The notes beneath the pieces were generated by a model that saw only the letters and a list, made by a program, of their open reading frames with translations, did not search any database and was not told where the DNA came from. The translations under genes and the position numbers were made by a program. This document shows positions 6,800-14,140 of a stretch of 39,872 nt of DNA, in pieces; positions within the stretch are counted from its first letter, which is position 1, and each line of letters starts with the position of its first letter. Source of the stretch: a virus; IMG/VR virus record IMGVR_UViG_3300036772_000110, positions 1 through 39,872 of that record; one strand, 5' to 3'.

Positions 6800-8035
6800 T
6801 TATTGTGTGTTTGAAACGTCGGTAAATTCGTCAGAGACGGAGAGAGCAGGGCGGGGGTCAGATTCAGAGACGACGACAGGCGCACCGGCAGGGCGAACAA
6901 TCAGGGATTGCAGCCGTTGCCATGCTTCCTCGTCATGCTTGAATAGTTTTTCCGCCTGGGTAGGTGAAACAATTTTGCGGGTGTAGATGTCGCCGGACTC
7001 TTCCAGCTCGAGCAGTAGGTTTTCGGCGTCGTCCTTGTCAGCCCACGCGCGCGAACCGGCGCGGCCCTCGACAACTTTCAGGCCTGGCAATCCGCCGCCA
7101 TCGAGCAAACGGGAATAGACTTCTTTTTTCACCTTGCCGCACCACGCTTCAATAAAATCAATGTTCGCGTGTGCAGTGGTGAGTTGTTCCGGCGTCAGCT
7201 CGGCGGGGTTGAGCGCGTTAAACTCGGCGGCGTCCAGGTCGACAAATTCACCGGCTACGGCTTCATAGATGTAAGCCGTTTGCGGCGCACAGCTCCCGGA
7301 GCGTTTGCACCAACGACATTGGGCCTCGCCTGGGGCGTAATACTTAGCGGGGATGATTTCGCCAGCTTCGGCGGCGTCAAACAGCTTGATACAGAGTTTT
7401 GCCGCCATCTTTACTGTCTTGCCAAACGCCAACAGCTCTTTAACCGTGAGTTGCCACTCTGAGACGTGATTCAAACGCGGCTGATGTATAAACAAACGAA
7501 TGTGTTTAAAATCTTGCCCGAGGTCGAACATCTTCAAAGCGCCCAACGCGTAAATCATTAGCTGTTTGTTTTGATACGCATCGACACGGACGCCGCGCCC
7601 GAATTTCAGATCGTGAACCTGCAATTCGTCGCCGTTGATAATTACGGCGTCAGCGGTGCCGAATGAGCCGCGCACTCCTACAACATGCGAAAAATCGACA
7701 CGTTGCTCGACGTGTAGAATTTTTCCGGTCGCTTCGGCTAGAACCGTGTCGACGTAGGTTTGTATCGGGTCGCTCATGTCGTCAGTAATGAGCCAGTTTT
7801 CTACATGTTCCCCCACGTAATCAGCCGCACAAGTGCGTTTGAACTCGGGGCGCTTCCAACGCCACGACGGGTTAAGAGCACGTAAAACCAACTCGGCTAC
7901 GCCATGCGCGGCGGTGCCTTCTGCTGCATGTTCTGATCTCTTCTCTGTTATGCCCCGTTCCGCCGCAAGTGAAGCGGGGCATAACATCCACTTTGAAGCC
8001 CCCGAAGGGCTTAATCTCGCGTGTTGGTTAGGCAT
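6800..8035 (-). CDS. DUF2800 family nuclease (Cas4/AddB-like, PD-(D/E)XK)
   Basis: A 411-residue DUF2800 protein, a RecB/AddB/Cas4-like nuclease of phages. It has N-terminal LSPSGASKWMLCPAS with Cys19, active-site GTADA (Asp129) and HDLK (Asp142, Lys144), then QNKQLMIYALGAL, the QxxxY-type motif. A CX2CX5C cluster is at Cys240, Cys243 and Cys249. One upstream plus three downstream cysteines is the iron-sulphur arrangement of AddB/Cas4 nucleases, so a 4Fe-4S cluster is likely. It probably resects DNA ends for recombination or replication with the downstream SSB-like protein. The start overlaps the upstream gene by 8 bases. Confidence 0.9.
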   Translation of the reverse strand: MPNQHARLSPSGASKWMLCPASLAAERGITEKRSEHAAEGTAAHGVAELVLRALNPSWRWKRPEFKRTCAADYVGEHVENWLITDDMSDPIQTYVDTVLAEATGKILHVEQRVDFSHVVGVRGSFGTADAVIINGDELQVHDLKFGRGVRVDAYQNKQLMIYALGALKMFDLGQDFKHIRLFIHQPRLNHVSEWQLTVKELLAFGKTVKMAAKLCIKLFDAAEAGEIIPAKYYAPGEAQCRWCKRSGSCAPQTAYIYEAVAGEFVDLDAAEFNALNPAELTPEQLTTAHANIDFIEAWCGKVKKEVYSRLLDGGGLPGLKVVEGRAGSRAWADKDDAENLLLELEESGDIYTRKIVSPTQAEKLFKHDEEAWQRLQSLIVRPAGAPVVVSESDPRPALSVSDEFTDVSNTQ

Positions 8036-8339
8036 CGCGCAGCGCCACCAGGTCAGCTAAAAGCGCCGGTAGTGCTTCGTCGACAATTTCACCAAGTCGC
8101 TTGCCGCCGTGGGCTGGAAGCATCGCGCGCAGTTGCTTTCCATGAGTCGGGGCCAACTGGTTGATGATTGTCAGGCAGTCGGCGCGCAGGTCGCCGGTTG
8201 TCTCTACCGGTGCGGGCTTTACTTGCTCAGGTTCCGGCGCGGGGGTGCTATTGGTGCCGTTTTTGTTCAGGTGGTCGATAACTTCCGAGGCAATCGCTTT
8301 TACTAGCGTGCCGAACAGCTCGGTAATGATTGGGGTCAT
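8028..8339 (-). CDS. Hypothetical early protein
   Basis: A 103-residue protein with two parts: an N-terminal helix (MTPIITELFGTLVKAIASEVIDHL) joined by a Pro/Glu-rich linker to a C-terminal helical domain from DLRADCLTIINQLAP to the end. I do not recognise the domain; the C-terminal part looks like a small interaction module. AAAGG six bases before ATG 8339 is a clear ribosome site. It overlaps the DUF2800 start, so it is part of the same operon and may act with that nuclease, which is inference only. Confidence 0.7.
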   Translation of the reverse strand: MTPIITELFGTLVKAIASEVIDHLNKNGTNSTPAPEPEQVKPAPVETTGDLRADCLTIINQLAPTHGKQLRAMLPAHGGKRLGEIVDEALPALLADLVALRDA

Positions 8340-8341
8340 GG

Positions 8342-8479
8342 TTAACCTTTGTGATAAATATCGAGAGGAAAAACCGCGCCCGGATTGCTCCGTCGCTCAA
8401 GCAACTTGAGCCGCCACCGGATAAGCCGAACGCGGTTTGATTTGGGGTAATCCCGATCACGTAAAGGGGGCTTTTTCAT
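8342..8479 (-). CDS. Small basic protein, first gene of early operon
   Basis: A 45-residue open frame starting MKKPPLRDRDYPKSNRVRL, with a net charge well above +8, whose TAA stop lies two bases before the next gene's ATG. This exact packing supports a real gene. The ribosome site is weak (GGA eight bases upstream), so it is uncertain. Composition suggests nucleic-acid binding. Its upstream edge directly meets a terminator (8494-8519), so the early operon promoter must lie very close to, or within, that terminator region. Confidence 0.45.
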   Translation of the reverse strand: MKKPPLRDRDYPKSNRVRLIRWRLKLLERRSNPGAVFPLDIYHKG

Positions 8480-8493
8480 GGATTTTTTCCAAT

Positions 8494-8519
8494 AAAAAAC
8501 CCGCCTCAGTGGGCGGGTT
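8494..8519 (-). terminator. Intrinsic terminator of TerB cassette
   Basis: Minus-strand stem AACCCGCC / GGCGGGTT with a T run (TTTTTTATT). The stop codon of the two-helix membrane protein lies at the base of the stem. It separates this cassette from the early operon. The stem is nearly the same as that at 9146-9172. Confidence 0.9.
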
Positions 8520-8697
8520 ATTTGTTCAGGGTTTTTAATATCTTATGCGACGCTATTCCAGCGGCTATGACAATAAACAGCCATAGCAGATCCGTCGCGC
8601 ACGCCCAAAAATGGCGCATAACCATATCAAGGCCAAAACAGAGCAGGATCAAAACAATAGTTAGCCCCGTTGCGACTTTTGAAAATATTTTGAACAT
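8518..8697 (-). CDS. Small two-helix membrane protein
   Basis: A 59-residue protein starting MFKIFSKVATGLTIVLILLC. Two predicted transmembrane helices (about 9-27 and 34-51) are separated by a short loop with a Trp and a Cys, and the C-terminus is lysine-rich. The start at 8697 overlaps the TerB stop as TAATG. Longer upstream starts in this frame would lie inside terB and are not needed. Function unknown; pairing with TerB suggests a membrane partner. Confidence 0.65.
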   Translation of the reverse strand: MFKIFSKVATGLTIVLILLCFGLDMVMRHFWACATDLLWLFIVIAAGIASHKILKTLNK

Positions 8698-9131
8698 TAC
8701 AGATATTGATCCAGCGGCAATTGCAACGCCTGGGCGATTTTCTTCAATGCGCCTTGTTCCTCTTCCCCGATGCCGTCCTGATCTGCAATGTCCAGGCACA
8801 GGCAAAGCACATCGACCGCCGCAGAAGTTCCGGCAACCTCAGAAAGTTTGCGCATTGCTTCGGCGTGGGCGCTACGTGGTGACGCTTCATAACGGGCGCG
8901 GATATTAGACGACATTTGCGCAATTTCACCGGCGAACGGGGCGAACGCTGGCAGGGCGCTAATCGTTTTCTCTAAAACTGAAATCTCTTTAGCGTCACAA
9001 GTGCCGTCGGCGTATGCGATATCGTACGCGCCCCACACAGTAGCCTCCACGTCATCGCGGTTTTCCATCTTCTTAACTTCTTGTACTGCCTTGCGCGCTT
9101 TCTTTCCAAATCCAAACATGTTTTTGCTCAC
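8697..9131 (-). CDS. TerB-family (tellurite resistance-like) protein
   Basis: A 144-residue TerB-like helical protein. The family pattern is visible in two repeats of acidic loops, AYADGTCDAKEISVLE (about 39-54) and DIADQDGIGEEEQGALKKIAQAL (about 112-134). Such acidic loops are metal-binding in TerB. The N-terminus (FGFGKKARKAVQEVKK) is basic. TerB proteins occur in ter operons linked to tellurite, colicin and phage resistance, and lone copies are common on phages; no role is proven for those. The frame starts with GTG at 9131; ATG at 9119 is an alternative. Only about 15 bases separate it from the upstream terminator, so its promoter is not obvious. Confidence 0.85.
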   Translation of the reverse strand: MSKNMFGFGKKARKAVQEVKKMENRDDVEATVWGAYDIAYADGTCDAKEISVLEKTISALPAFAPFAGEIAQMSSNIRARYEASPRSAHAEAMRKLSEVAGTSAAVDVLCLCLDIADQDGIGEEEQGALKKIAQALQLPLDQYL

Positions 9132-9145
9132 TTTTCTTTAGGTAA

Positions 9146-9172
9146 TAAAAAACCCGCCACGGTGGGCGGGTT
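9146..9172 (-). terminator. Intrinsic terminator after mazF
   Basis: Minus strand stem AACCCGCC / GGCGGGTT, loop of six, followed by TTTTTTATTACC. It closes the mazEF unit and isolates it from terB. Confidence 0.9.
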
Positions 9173-9193
9173 GGTTGTGTATCTGGTGCGGCG

Positions 9194-9526
9194 CTATTCG
9201 AGGATAGCGCGAACTTTAGCGAGGGCTTTTTCTGTTACTTCGTGCGGTGCTTCTTCGATAAATACCGCGTTACGGAAGCTATACGCGAGGCTTTTCGCTT
9301 GCTGGCAAACAACAACGCCGCGCGTTTCACAATCGTTTAACGCTACTTCGAAAACGTGGCCCCGAACCGTGGAGGTTATCGGGGCGATCATTGCGTAATT
9401 CGTTATCCGGTTAAAATCGCGGGTTGATAACACCAAACCAGGGCGGCGCTTTTTTATTTCGCTTCCGGCGGCTGGGTCAAAATCAAGCCAAACAACATCG
9501 CCGCGATCAGGAATGAATTTGTCCAT
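9194..9526 (-). CDS. mazF: MazF/PemK-family endoribonuclease toxin
   Basis: A 110-residue toxin of the MazF/PemK fold. Matching segments are PDRGDVVWLDFDPAAGSEIK (6-25), KRRPGLVLS, NYAMIAPITSTVRG, FEVAL, GVVVCQQAKSL and the closing helix EKALAKVRAILE. MazF toxins cut single-stranded RNA at short motifs and inhibit translation. The catalytic region (Arg in the RRP motif and Thr/Ser in APITST) is intact. It overlaps the antitoxin gene as TAATG. Here it most likely works as a post-segregational killing module that stabilises the episome, and possibly also in defence. Confidence 0.95.
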   Translation of the reverse strand: MDKFIPDRGDVVWLDFDPAAGSEIKKRRPGLVLSTRDFNRITNYAMIAPITSTVRGHVFEVALNDCETRGVVVCQQAKSLAYSFRNAVFIEEAPHEVTEKALAKVRAILE

Positions 9527-9780
9527 TATAAAAGCTCATCCCCTACAGGGCGCATGGTTTCCCACTCCAGATCAGCCGCATCAAGAGCAAAATCTTCTGG
9601 CTTACACTGGGCAAGCATTTCAGCCAGGCTATAGACGGGCTTTGCAGGTTTCAGCAGCAAACCGCCGTCAACCTTGATAATTTCCACGTCGTCGCCTAAC
9701 TCAAAACCCGCTTGATTCAGGGCCGCAGCGGGAAAAATCATCCCGTGTGAGTTGCCCCATTTCCTTACACTCGTTCTCAT
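9526..9780 (-). CDS. mazE: MazE/PemI-family antitoxin (AbrB-type)
   Basis: An 84-residue antitoxin. N-terminal swapped-hairpin AbrB-like domain MRTSVRKWGNSHGM...ALNQAGFELGDDVEI, then the toxin-binding tail with YSLAEMLAQCKPEDF and an acidic stretch. Start ATG 9780 is preferred over GTG 9783 because GAGG lies seven bases upstream. It neutralises MazF and, with it, should repress its own promoter through the repeats upstream. Confidence 0.95.
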   Translation of the reverse strand: MRTSVRKWGNSHGMIFPAAALNQAGFELGDDVEIIKVDGGLLLKPAKPVYSLAEMLAQCKPEDFALDAADLEWETMRPVGDELL

Positions 9781-9796
9781 CACATCACCTCAAGTT

Positions 9797-9848
9797 TAAA
9801 CAATGTTTAATGAGTATACCTCACTTTAATGTTTATACAATGTTTTAT
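9797..9848 (-). promoter_or_regulatory. mazEF promoter and operators
   Basis: Minus strand promoter -35 TTGTAT (9835-9840), 16-bp spacer, -10 TATACT (9813-9818). Flanking it are a palindrome TAAACAATGTTTA (9797-9809) and two further copies of AATGTTTA on the plus strand (9829-9836, and 9840-9848 with one extra T). This is what an autoregulated antitoxin/toxin operator looks like. It is distinct from the GTATTAC palindromes. Confidence 0.75.
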
Positions 9849-9855
9849 AGAGGCG

Positions 9856-9883
9856 AAAAAAAGCCCGCCGGGTTAGGGCGGGC
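9856..9883 (-). terminator. Intrinsic terminator of AP2 operon
   Basis: Minus strand stem GCCCGCC / GGCGGGC with a 7-base loop, followed by TTTTTTT. It ends the 11390-9931 operon. Confidence 0.9.
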
Positions 9884-9930
9884 AACAACTTCACAGCCTT
9901 ACTTTTAGCACTACCTACTTTGTGAAACTC

Positions 9931-10059
9931 TTAATCAAGATGCTTTTCAAGCTCTTCAAGGATTTCGTCTGCGTTGTCGCCATTTTCGGCGCAAAAGGCT
10001 TCAAACTTCGCCCAGTTCTCTTCAATAAACCCACGCAAACGCATTAATTCATATTCCAT
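9931..10059 (-). CDS. Small acidic protein
   Basis: A 42-residue open frame, MEYELMRLRGFIEENWAKFE and on to ...LEELEKHLD. It is amphipathic, helical and acidic. AAGGG stands six bases before ATG 10059. It lies 10 bases after the AP2 gene stop and ahead of a terminator, so it is a natural last gene of the operon. Function unknown; it could be a small partner or inhibitor. Confidence 0.6.
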   Translation of the reverse strand: MEYELMRLRGFIEENWAKFEAFCAENGDNADEILEELEKHLD

Positions 10060-10069
10060 ACCGAACCCT

Positions 10070-11182
10070 TTATTTGTTTACCATCGCTTTCAGCTCGGAG
10101 ATCTGTTTTTCCAGCTCCGCGCCGTAATCTATCTGTTTAATCAACGCTTGCTGAAAACCGGCTAGGCTTTCGCTCATCGTTTCGATAACGGCGATCATGG
10201 AATGTCTTACCGCCAGTTCGTCAGCTTCTGCCGCTTGCTTTAATAGCAGTTCGGCGCGTTTCCGCAGCTCGTCGCCAGCGCTAAACGGTTTAGTCAGTGG
10301 CATAAGTTCACTAATCGGGGACAGATTCACCGCCGCCGGTTGAGTGATATCAGCCCGAGCGGGGTTAATCACCGGTGGAAGCGGCAAATCTGGATCAGGT
10401 TGAATAGGTTCCGCAGTTTTAAGCAGTTTGGGCGCGGTTTCTTCCTCTTCATCGGCGGTATCTGACATTAGCCGCGCTGCTTCAATTTGGGCCAAGCGTT
10501 CTTGCTCGGGCGTCAAAGGTTGCAACATTGGCGCAGCATTGCTTTTAGCCGGTGGGGTCGGATTGTTCTCAATTTTAATTGCCGGATGAGATGCGTTTGT
10601 ATTAATCACATTCAACTGAGGAGAAGAGCGACCAGGAGTAAACTTAATTTCTTCATCCGGCGGTAATAACCCTAAACTAGCGTTAGTTATTGCGTCAACA
10701 CCTAATAATTGAATCGCTTTAATATCATGTGCGCGCGCGGCATCTTCCGCTGTAGGGAAAGAACCTACATAAATCTGTTTCTTATGAACCTGAATATAAG
10801 ACATAAACGGATTTATTTTAGATTTAGGGTTGGCACTAACACCCCTAAACCCATATTTACCCACTGGGCGTGTATTTTTTTGGGGTTTATGCTTCTCTGC
10901 TTTACTTATCTTTTCACGAATAGCCAAAACTACACGATCTTTTAAATATCCTAACGCTTGATTTGTGTCAGCATTAGGAACGTGCGTCGTTAAAAACTCG
11001 TCGTAAGCGTAAGCGGCTTCCTCGGCGGTATCATAACCGCCTTTTGTCACCCTGCCGAGCGTGGGGCCGACGTACTCCCAGGAAAAGCATGATCCCGTTC
11101 GTTTAACGCCGTTGTAGCCTCTTCCCGTAGCCCAAACGTTTGCGCCTTGATTGCGGCGCGTAACTTCTTTGGTTTTAGCCAT
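10070..11182 (-). CDS. Tandem AP2-domain DNA-binding protein with coiled-coil tail
   Basis: A 370-residue protein with two AP2/ERF-like domains. The first is at about 22-74 (GYNGVKRTGSCFSWEY..., YDTAEEAAYAYDEF). The second, at about 109-167, is canonical: KYGFRGVSANP, SYIQVHKKQIYVGSF, TAEDAARAHDIKAI, ITN. A long Pro/Ala-rich acidic linker follows, then a C-terminal helical or coiled-coil segment (about 300-370). In phages AP2 domains usually sit in HNH homing endonucleases; no HNH motif is visible here. It therefore looks like a sequence-specific regulator or nucleoid-type protein. The middle of the gene is clearly richer in A+T than its neighbours, suggesting separate ancestry. Overlaps the upstream 71-residue gene by 8 bases. 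Confidence 0.8.
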   Translation of the reverse strand: MAKTKEVTRRNQGANVWATGRGYNGVKRTGSCFSWEYVGPTLGRVTKGGYDTAEEAAYAYDEFLTTHVPNADTNQALGYLKDRVVLAIREKISKAEKHKPQKNTRPVGKYGFRGVSANPKSKINPFMSYIQVHKKQIYVGSFPTAEDAARAHDIKAIQLLGVDAITNASLGLLPPDEEIKFTPGRSSPQLNVINTNASHPAIKIENNPTPPAKSNAAPMLQPLTPEQERLAQIEAARLMSDTADEEEETAPKLLKTAEPIQPDPDLPLPPVINPARADITQPAAVNLSPISELMPLTKPFSAGDELRKRAELLLKQAAEADELAVRHSMIAVIETMSESLAGFQQALIKQIDYGAELEKQISELKAMVNK

Positions 11183-11390
11183 TGGTATGTTTCTCGCTTA
11201 ATATCATTAAATGCCGCGTACTTATTACGCGTGTTTTTCGGGTCTTTGCCCTAATTGCCTGGCTTAATACCGGATGATGAGACACCGGTACGCCAGTTAT
11301 TTTATCGACTACTGAAAAGAACAAACCTAGATTTATTAATCTGCCGATCTCTTTCTTTACTACTAACTCATCACGCAATTTAAAAGCCAT
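11175..11390 (-). CDS. Small protein, first gene of AP2 operon
   Basis: A 71-residue basic protein, MAFKLRDELVVKKEIGRLIN... with a hydrophobic centre (LGLFFSVVDKITG) and an Arg/Lys/Thr-rich C-terminal half. No HTH or RHH pattern is certain. It starts at 11390 facing the divergent control region and overlaps the AP2 gene, so it is a candidate regulator by position only. The ribosome site is poor. Confidence 0.5.
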   Translation of the reverse strand: MAFKLRDELVVKKEIGRLINLGLFFSVVDKITGVPVSHHPVLSQAIRAKTRKTRVISTRHLMILSEKHTNG

Positions 11391-11899
11391 ATTTGTATAC
11401 GCCTTCGGGCTACTTTCTGAAATGCGGGGCGAACTACTCCCCGCACTTTAAAAGCAGCTCTAGTGTGATAGTTCAGCAGTTTATTATTAAAGAGCATCTT
11501 CGACAGGAAACAACCAGGCACCTCGACGAGTTAATTATTCGCCTTCGCCGTTCTTGTTTTCGCACGATTACCTAAAATACTGCGCCAAAAACTAACAATT
11601 GGCAATACTGATCAAGCGTAATTTATTATTTGCGTATTTGTAGTTTAAGTTACCGATCAATATTTAATTTATGTTAAACCTGATCATTATTAATAACTTA
11701 GCGCAAGTTTTTAGAATTGAAATCCGCTTTCTTTTCGTCGCAATTTAACAAATCGCCCACAATTTGATCGTTTACTTATTAGAAAACGTGACCTATTACA
11801 AGTTTGCATATTCATGCAGACCGAAAATAAATCGTTAGCCACGGCTAGCCGCTTTCGCCAAAATAGGCCGTCCATGAATCACCCTGGACAGCGGATAAC
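11391..11899. other. AT-rich divergent control region
   Basis: About 510 bp between the leftward AP2 operon and the rightward primase gene. It holds an inverted repeat GCGGGG...CCCCGC around 11421-11442 and TGATCA or GATCA motifs at 11609, 11655 and 11681 (TGATCG at 11765) in very AT-rich DNA. A TGCAT-ATTC-ATGCA inverted repeat (11805-11818) overlaps a possible plus-strand -35 TTGCAT (11804-11809), with a weak -10 ATAAAT 17 bp on. AAAATAGGCCG (11860-11870) recurs at 16436-16446 before the late leader. Gene orientation diverges here, so it is a natural place for the early/lysogenic switch and possibly the replication origin. I see no convincing gene in it. Confidence 0.5.
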
Positions 11900-14140
11900 A
11901 TGAGTACGGCTATCTGGCAGCACTTCGCGGCGGCGTTCGGCCCCGCTAACCTGGTGCCTATCGCGTTAGCACGCGAGGGCATCAAGACAGAATTACCAGC
12001 GGGCGTTGTTGGCAAAGTCCCCTCTGTTTACAACACGCGCGGCGAGATCGTCGGCTTCAAAGATTGGCAAAAGTGCCGCGTCACACTGCGTAACATAGAA
12101 CAATGGCAGTGTGACAGCCGCTACGGGTTCGGCGTTATCCTGGGCCAGCCAGTAACGAACCTCGGCGGCGCGGTTGCCGTGTGCGTCGACGTAGACACCG
12201 AAAACACCGAATATCAAACCATTGTCGAGAACCTGATCCGCAAGGCTGTAGGCACCGCGAAGGTTGCGCAGCGTGTACGCACGAACAGCCAGCGCCGCGC
12301 CTACGTGTTAGCCGTCCTGCCGCGCGAAGGTGACGACGAAAAGCCGATCACTAAACGCGTGCTTACCCTTCGCAAAGGCGTAAAAGCCCACGGTATCAAG
12401 GGCGAGGCCGTCGAGATCCTGGCCCACGGTCAGCAGTTCGCCGCGTTCGGCGTCCATCCATCCGGCGTTGAACTGGAATGGTTAGACGGCCCCGCCGACA
12501 GCCTAACCGCCGACGTGTGCCTACCTTGTCCCGCGCTGCTTAGTATGAGTGCGGGCGAGTTCGACAAACTGCTATCTGATATCGCCGTTGCGCTCCCCAT
12601 CCTTGCCGATTCACAGAAGAACCCACGCCGCGCACGCGGTAAGCGTGGCGAAGTGGTCAAGCCTGATGACGTGGCGTTATACCTCGACGCCAACGGCTAT
12701 ACGCTGGAGATCGGCGCAGACGGTCAGCGTTATATTCGATCCCCTTTCGAAGATGAATACACCACCGAACAGACAGACCGTGATACTAGTGTGTCGTACT
12801 TCCTGCCCGGCACCTGCGGTTATGAGCAAGGCCACTTTGTAAGCCTCCACGCTAGCGACGCCGACCGCACAGACGCCGATTTTCTGGACGCTATCGGCTT
12901 TGTGGCCTCACAGTTTGACGCGTTCCCCGTCGAAATGGAGCAGGGGAAACCCGTTGCGCCTAGCTTTGAGCGTGATAAACACGGCAAGGCAGAGCCAACA
13001 GTGCCAAACGTGCTAGCAGCGTTGGGCGCGCCGCGTTGGTTGGGCCAGGATGTGCGCTTTGATGCCTTTGCCGGTGAGCTAGTGATCGGCGGCGCGGGCG
13101 CGTGGCGTTCGTTCCGCGATACGGATTACACTTGGCTACGTGCCACGCTCGAGGGCTTAGGGTTTAAGCCGGTAGGCCGTGAGCTAATCCGCGATGCCGT
13201 CGCCGCCGTTGCGGAGATCCGCACAATCGACACCGCGCAAGAATGGCTAAACAGCTTGAAATGGGACGGCGTAAAACGCCTTGCCGACTTCCTGCCGCGT
13301 TACTTCCGCACTGCCGATAACGATTACACGCGCGCCGTGTCGCTTTACATGTGGACGGCGCAAGCGGGGCGCGTGCTCAAACCAGGCTGTAAAGCCGACA
13401 TGATGCCGATATTCATCGGTGATCAGGGTTGCGGCAAATCTACCGGCGTTGCGGCGCTATCGCCCGCCGTTCGTTTCTTCTCGGAATTATCATTCAACGA
13501 TAAAGACGCCGACGCAGCGCGCAAGATACGCGGCGTTTTAGTCGGGGAATACGGCGAAATGAACGGGCTACGCGGGCGCGCTATCGAAGCCATTAAGCAA
13601 TATGTAACGTGTACGAGTGATAAATGGGTCGCTAAGTATCAAGAGCACGCGACGCAGTATGATCGCCGTTGTGTGTTCTATGGCACGTCGAACGATACCG
13701 ACTTGCTAGACGATTCCACCGGTAACCGCCGATGGTTGCCCATCGAATGCGGCGCGGTCGATGTTGCCGCCATCAAAGCCGATTGTGCGCAGTTGTGGGC
13801 CGAAGCCCGCGAGCTATTCAAGCGCAAGGGCGTACAGTACACGACCGCCGCGCAGCTTGCGCCAGCGATACACGACGCTTTCCGCGACGTTGACCCTTTC
13901 GAACTCCTTCTTAGCGAGTGGCTGTCTACTCCTTGCGAGCTGGACGGCACCACGCCAGCAGACAGCGAAGCGCTAACTACTACTCAAGTATTGACCACTA
14001 TCGGTAAAGAGTGGGGCTTGAAGGTAGACCGTAGCGGGCAAATAAGAGTCGGCAAGGTACTAAAAGCGCTTGGCTTCCTACGGTTTCGCAAATTTCACAA
14101 CGGTTCGCTTATTTGGGCGTACAAAAAACAATCTAAATAA
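11900..14140 (+). CDS. Prim-Pol/VapE-type primase-helicase
   Basis: A 746-residue fusion. The N-terminal 200 residues resemble a bifunctional primase-polymerase: GFGVILG (76-82), VCVDVD (94-99) with paired aspartates, and GVHPSGVELEW (184-194). The C-terminal part (about 380-700) is a virulence-associated-E type SF3-like ATPase: LNSLKWDGVKRL, Walker A GDQGCGKST (507-515), Walker B-like LVGEYGE (547-553) and the conserved GTSNDTDLLDDSTGNRRW (595-612). Such proteins prime and unwind at phage or satellite origins. It is likely the replication initiator of this episome, acting at a nearby origin. It faces away from the other replication genes, which lie on the minus strand. Confidence 0.92.
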   Translation: MSTAIWQHFAAAFGPANLVPIALAREGIKTELPAGVVGKVPSVYNTRGEIVGFKDWQKCRVTLRNIEQWQCDSRYGFGVILGQPVTNLGGAVAVCVDVDTENTEYQTIVENLIRKAVGTAKVAQRVRTNSQRRAYVLAVLPREGDDEKPITKRVLTLRKGVKAHGIKGEAVEILAHGQQFAAFGVHPSGVELEWLDGPADSLTADVCLPCPALLSMSAGEFDKLLSDIAVALPILADSQKNPRRARGKRGEVVKPDDVALYLDANGYTLEIGADGQRYIRSPFEDEYTTEQTDRDTSVSYFLPGTCGYEQGHFVSLHASDADRTDADFLDAIGFVASQFDAFPVEMEQGKPVAPSFERDKHGKAEPTVPNVLAALGAPRWLGQDVRFDAFAGELVIGGAGAWRSFRDTDYTWLRATLEGLGFKPVGRELIRDAVAAVAEIRTIDTAQEWLNSLKWDGVKRLADFLPRYFRTADNDYTRAVSLYMWTAQAGRVLKPGCKADMMPIFIGDQGCGKSTGVAALSPAVRFFSELSFNDKDADAARKIRGVLVGEYGEMNGLRGRAIEAIKQYVTCTSDKWVAKYQEHATQYDRRCVFYGTSNDTDLLDDSTGNRRWLPIECGAVDVAAIKADCAQLWAEARELFKRKGVQYTTAAQLAPAIHDAFRDVDPFELLLSEWLSTPCELDGTTPADSEALTTTQVLTTIGKEWGLKVDRSGQIRVGKVLKALGFLRFRKFHNGSLIWAYKKQSK

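Noticed and set aside
10070-11182. AP2 protein as an HNH homing endonuclease
   Set aside because: No HNH catalytic histidines or zinc cysteines are visible; the C-terminal part is a Pro-rich linker and coiled coil.
11393-11575. 60-residue plus-strand frame in the divergent region
   Set aside because: It needs a TTG start with no ribosome site, sits over likely promoter DNA and has unconvincing composition.
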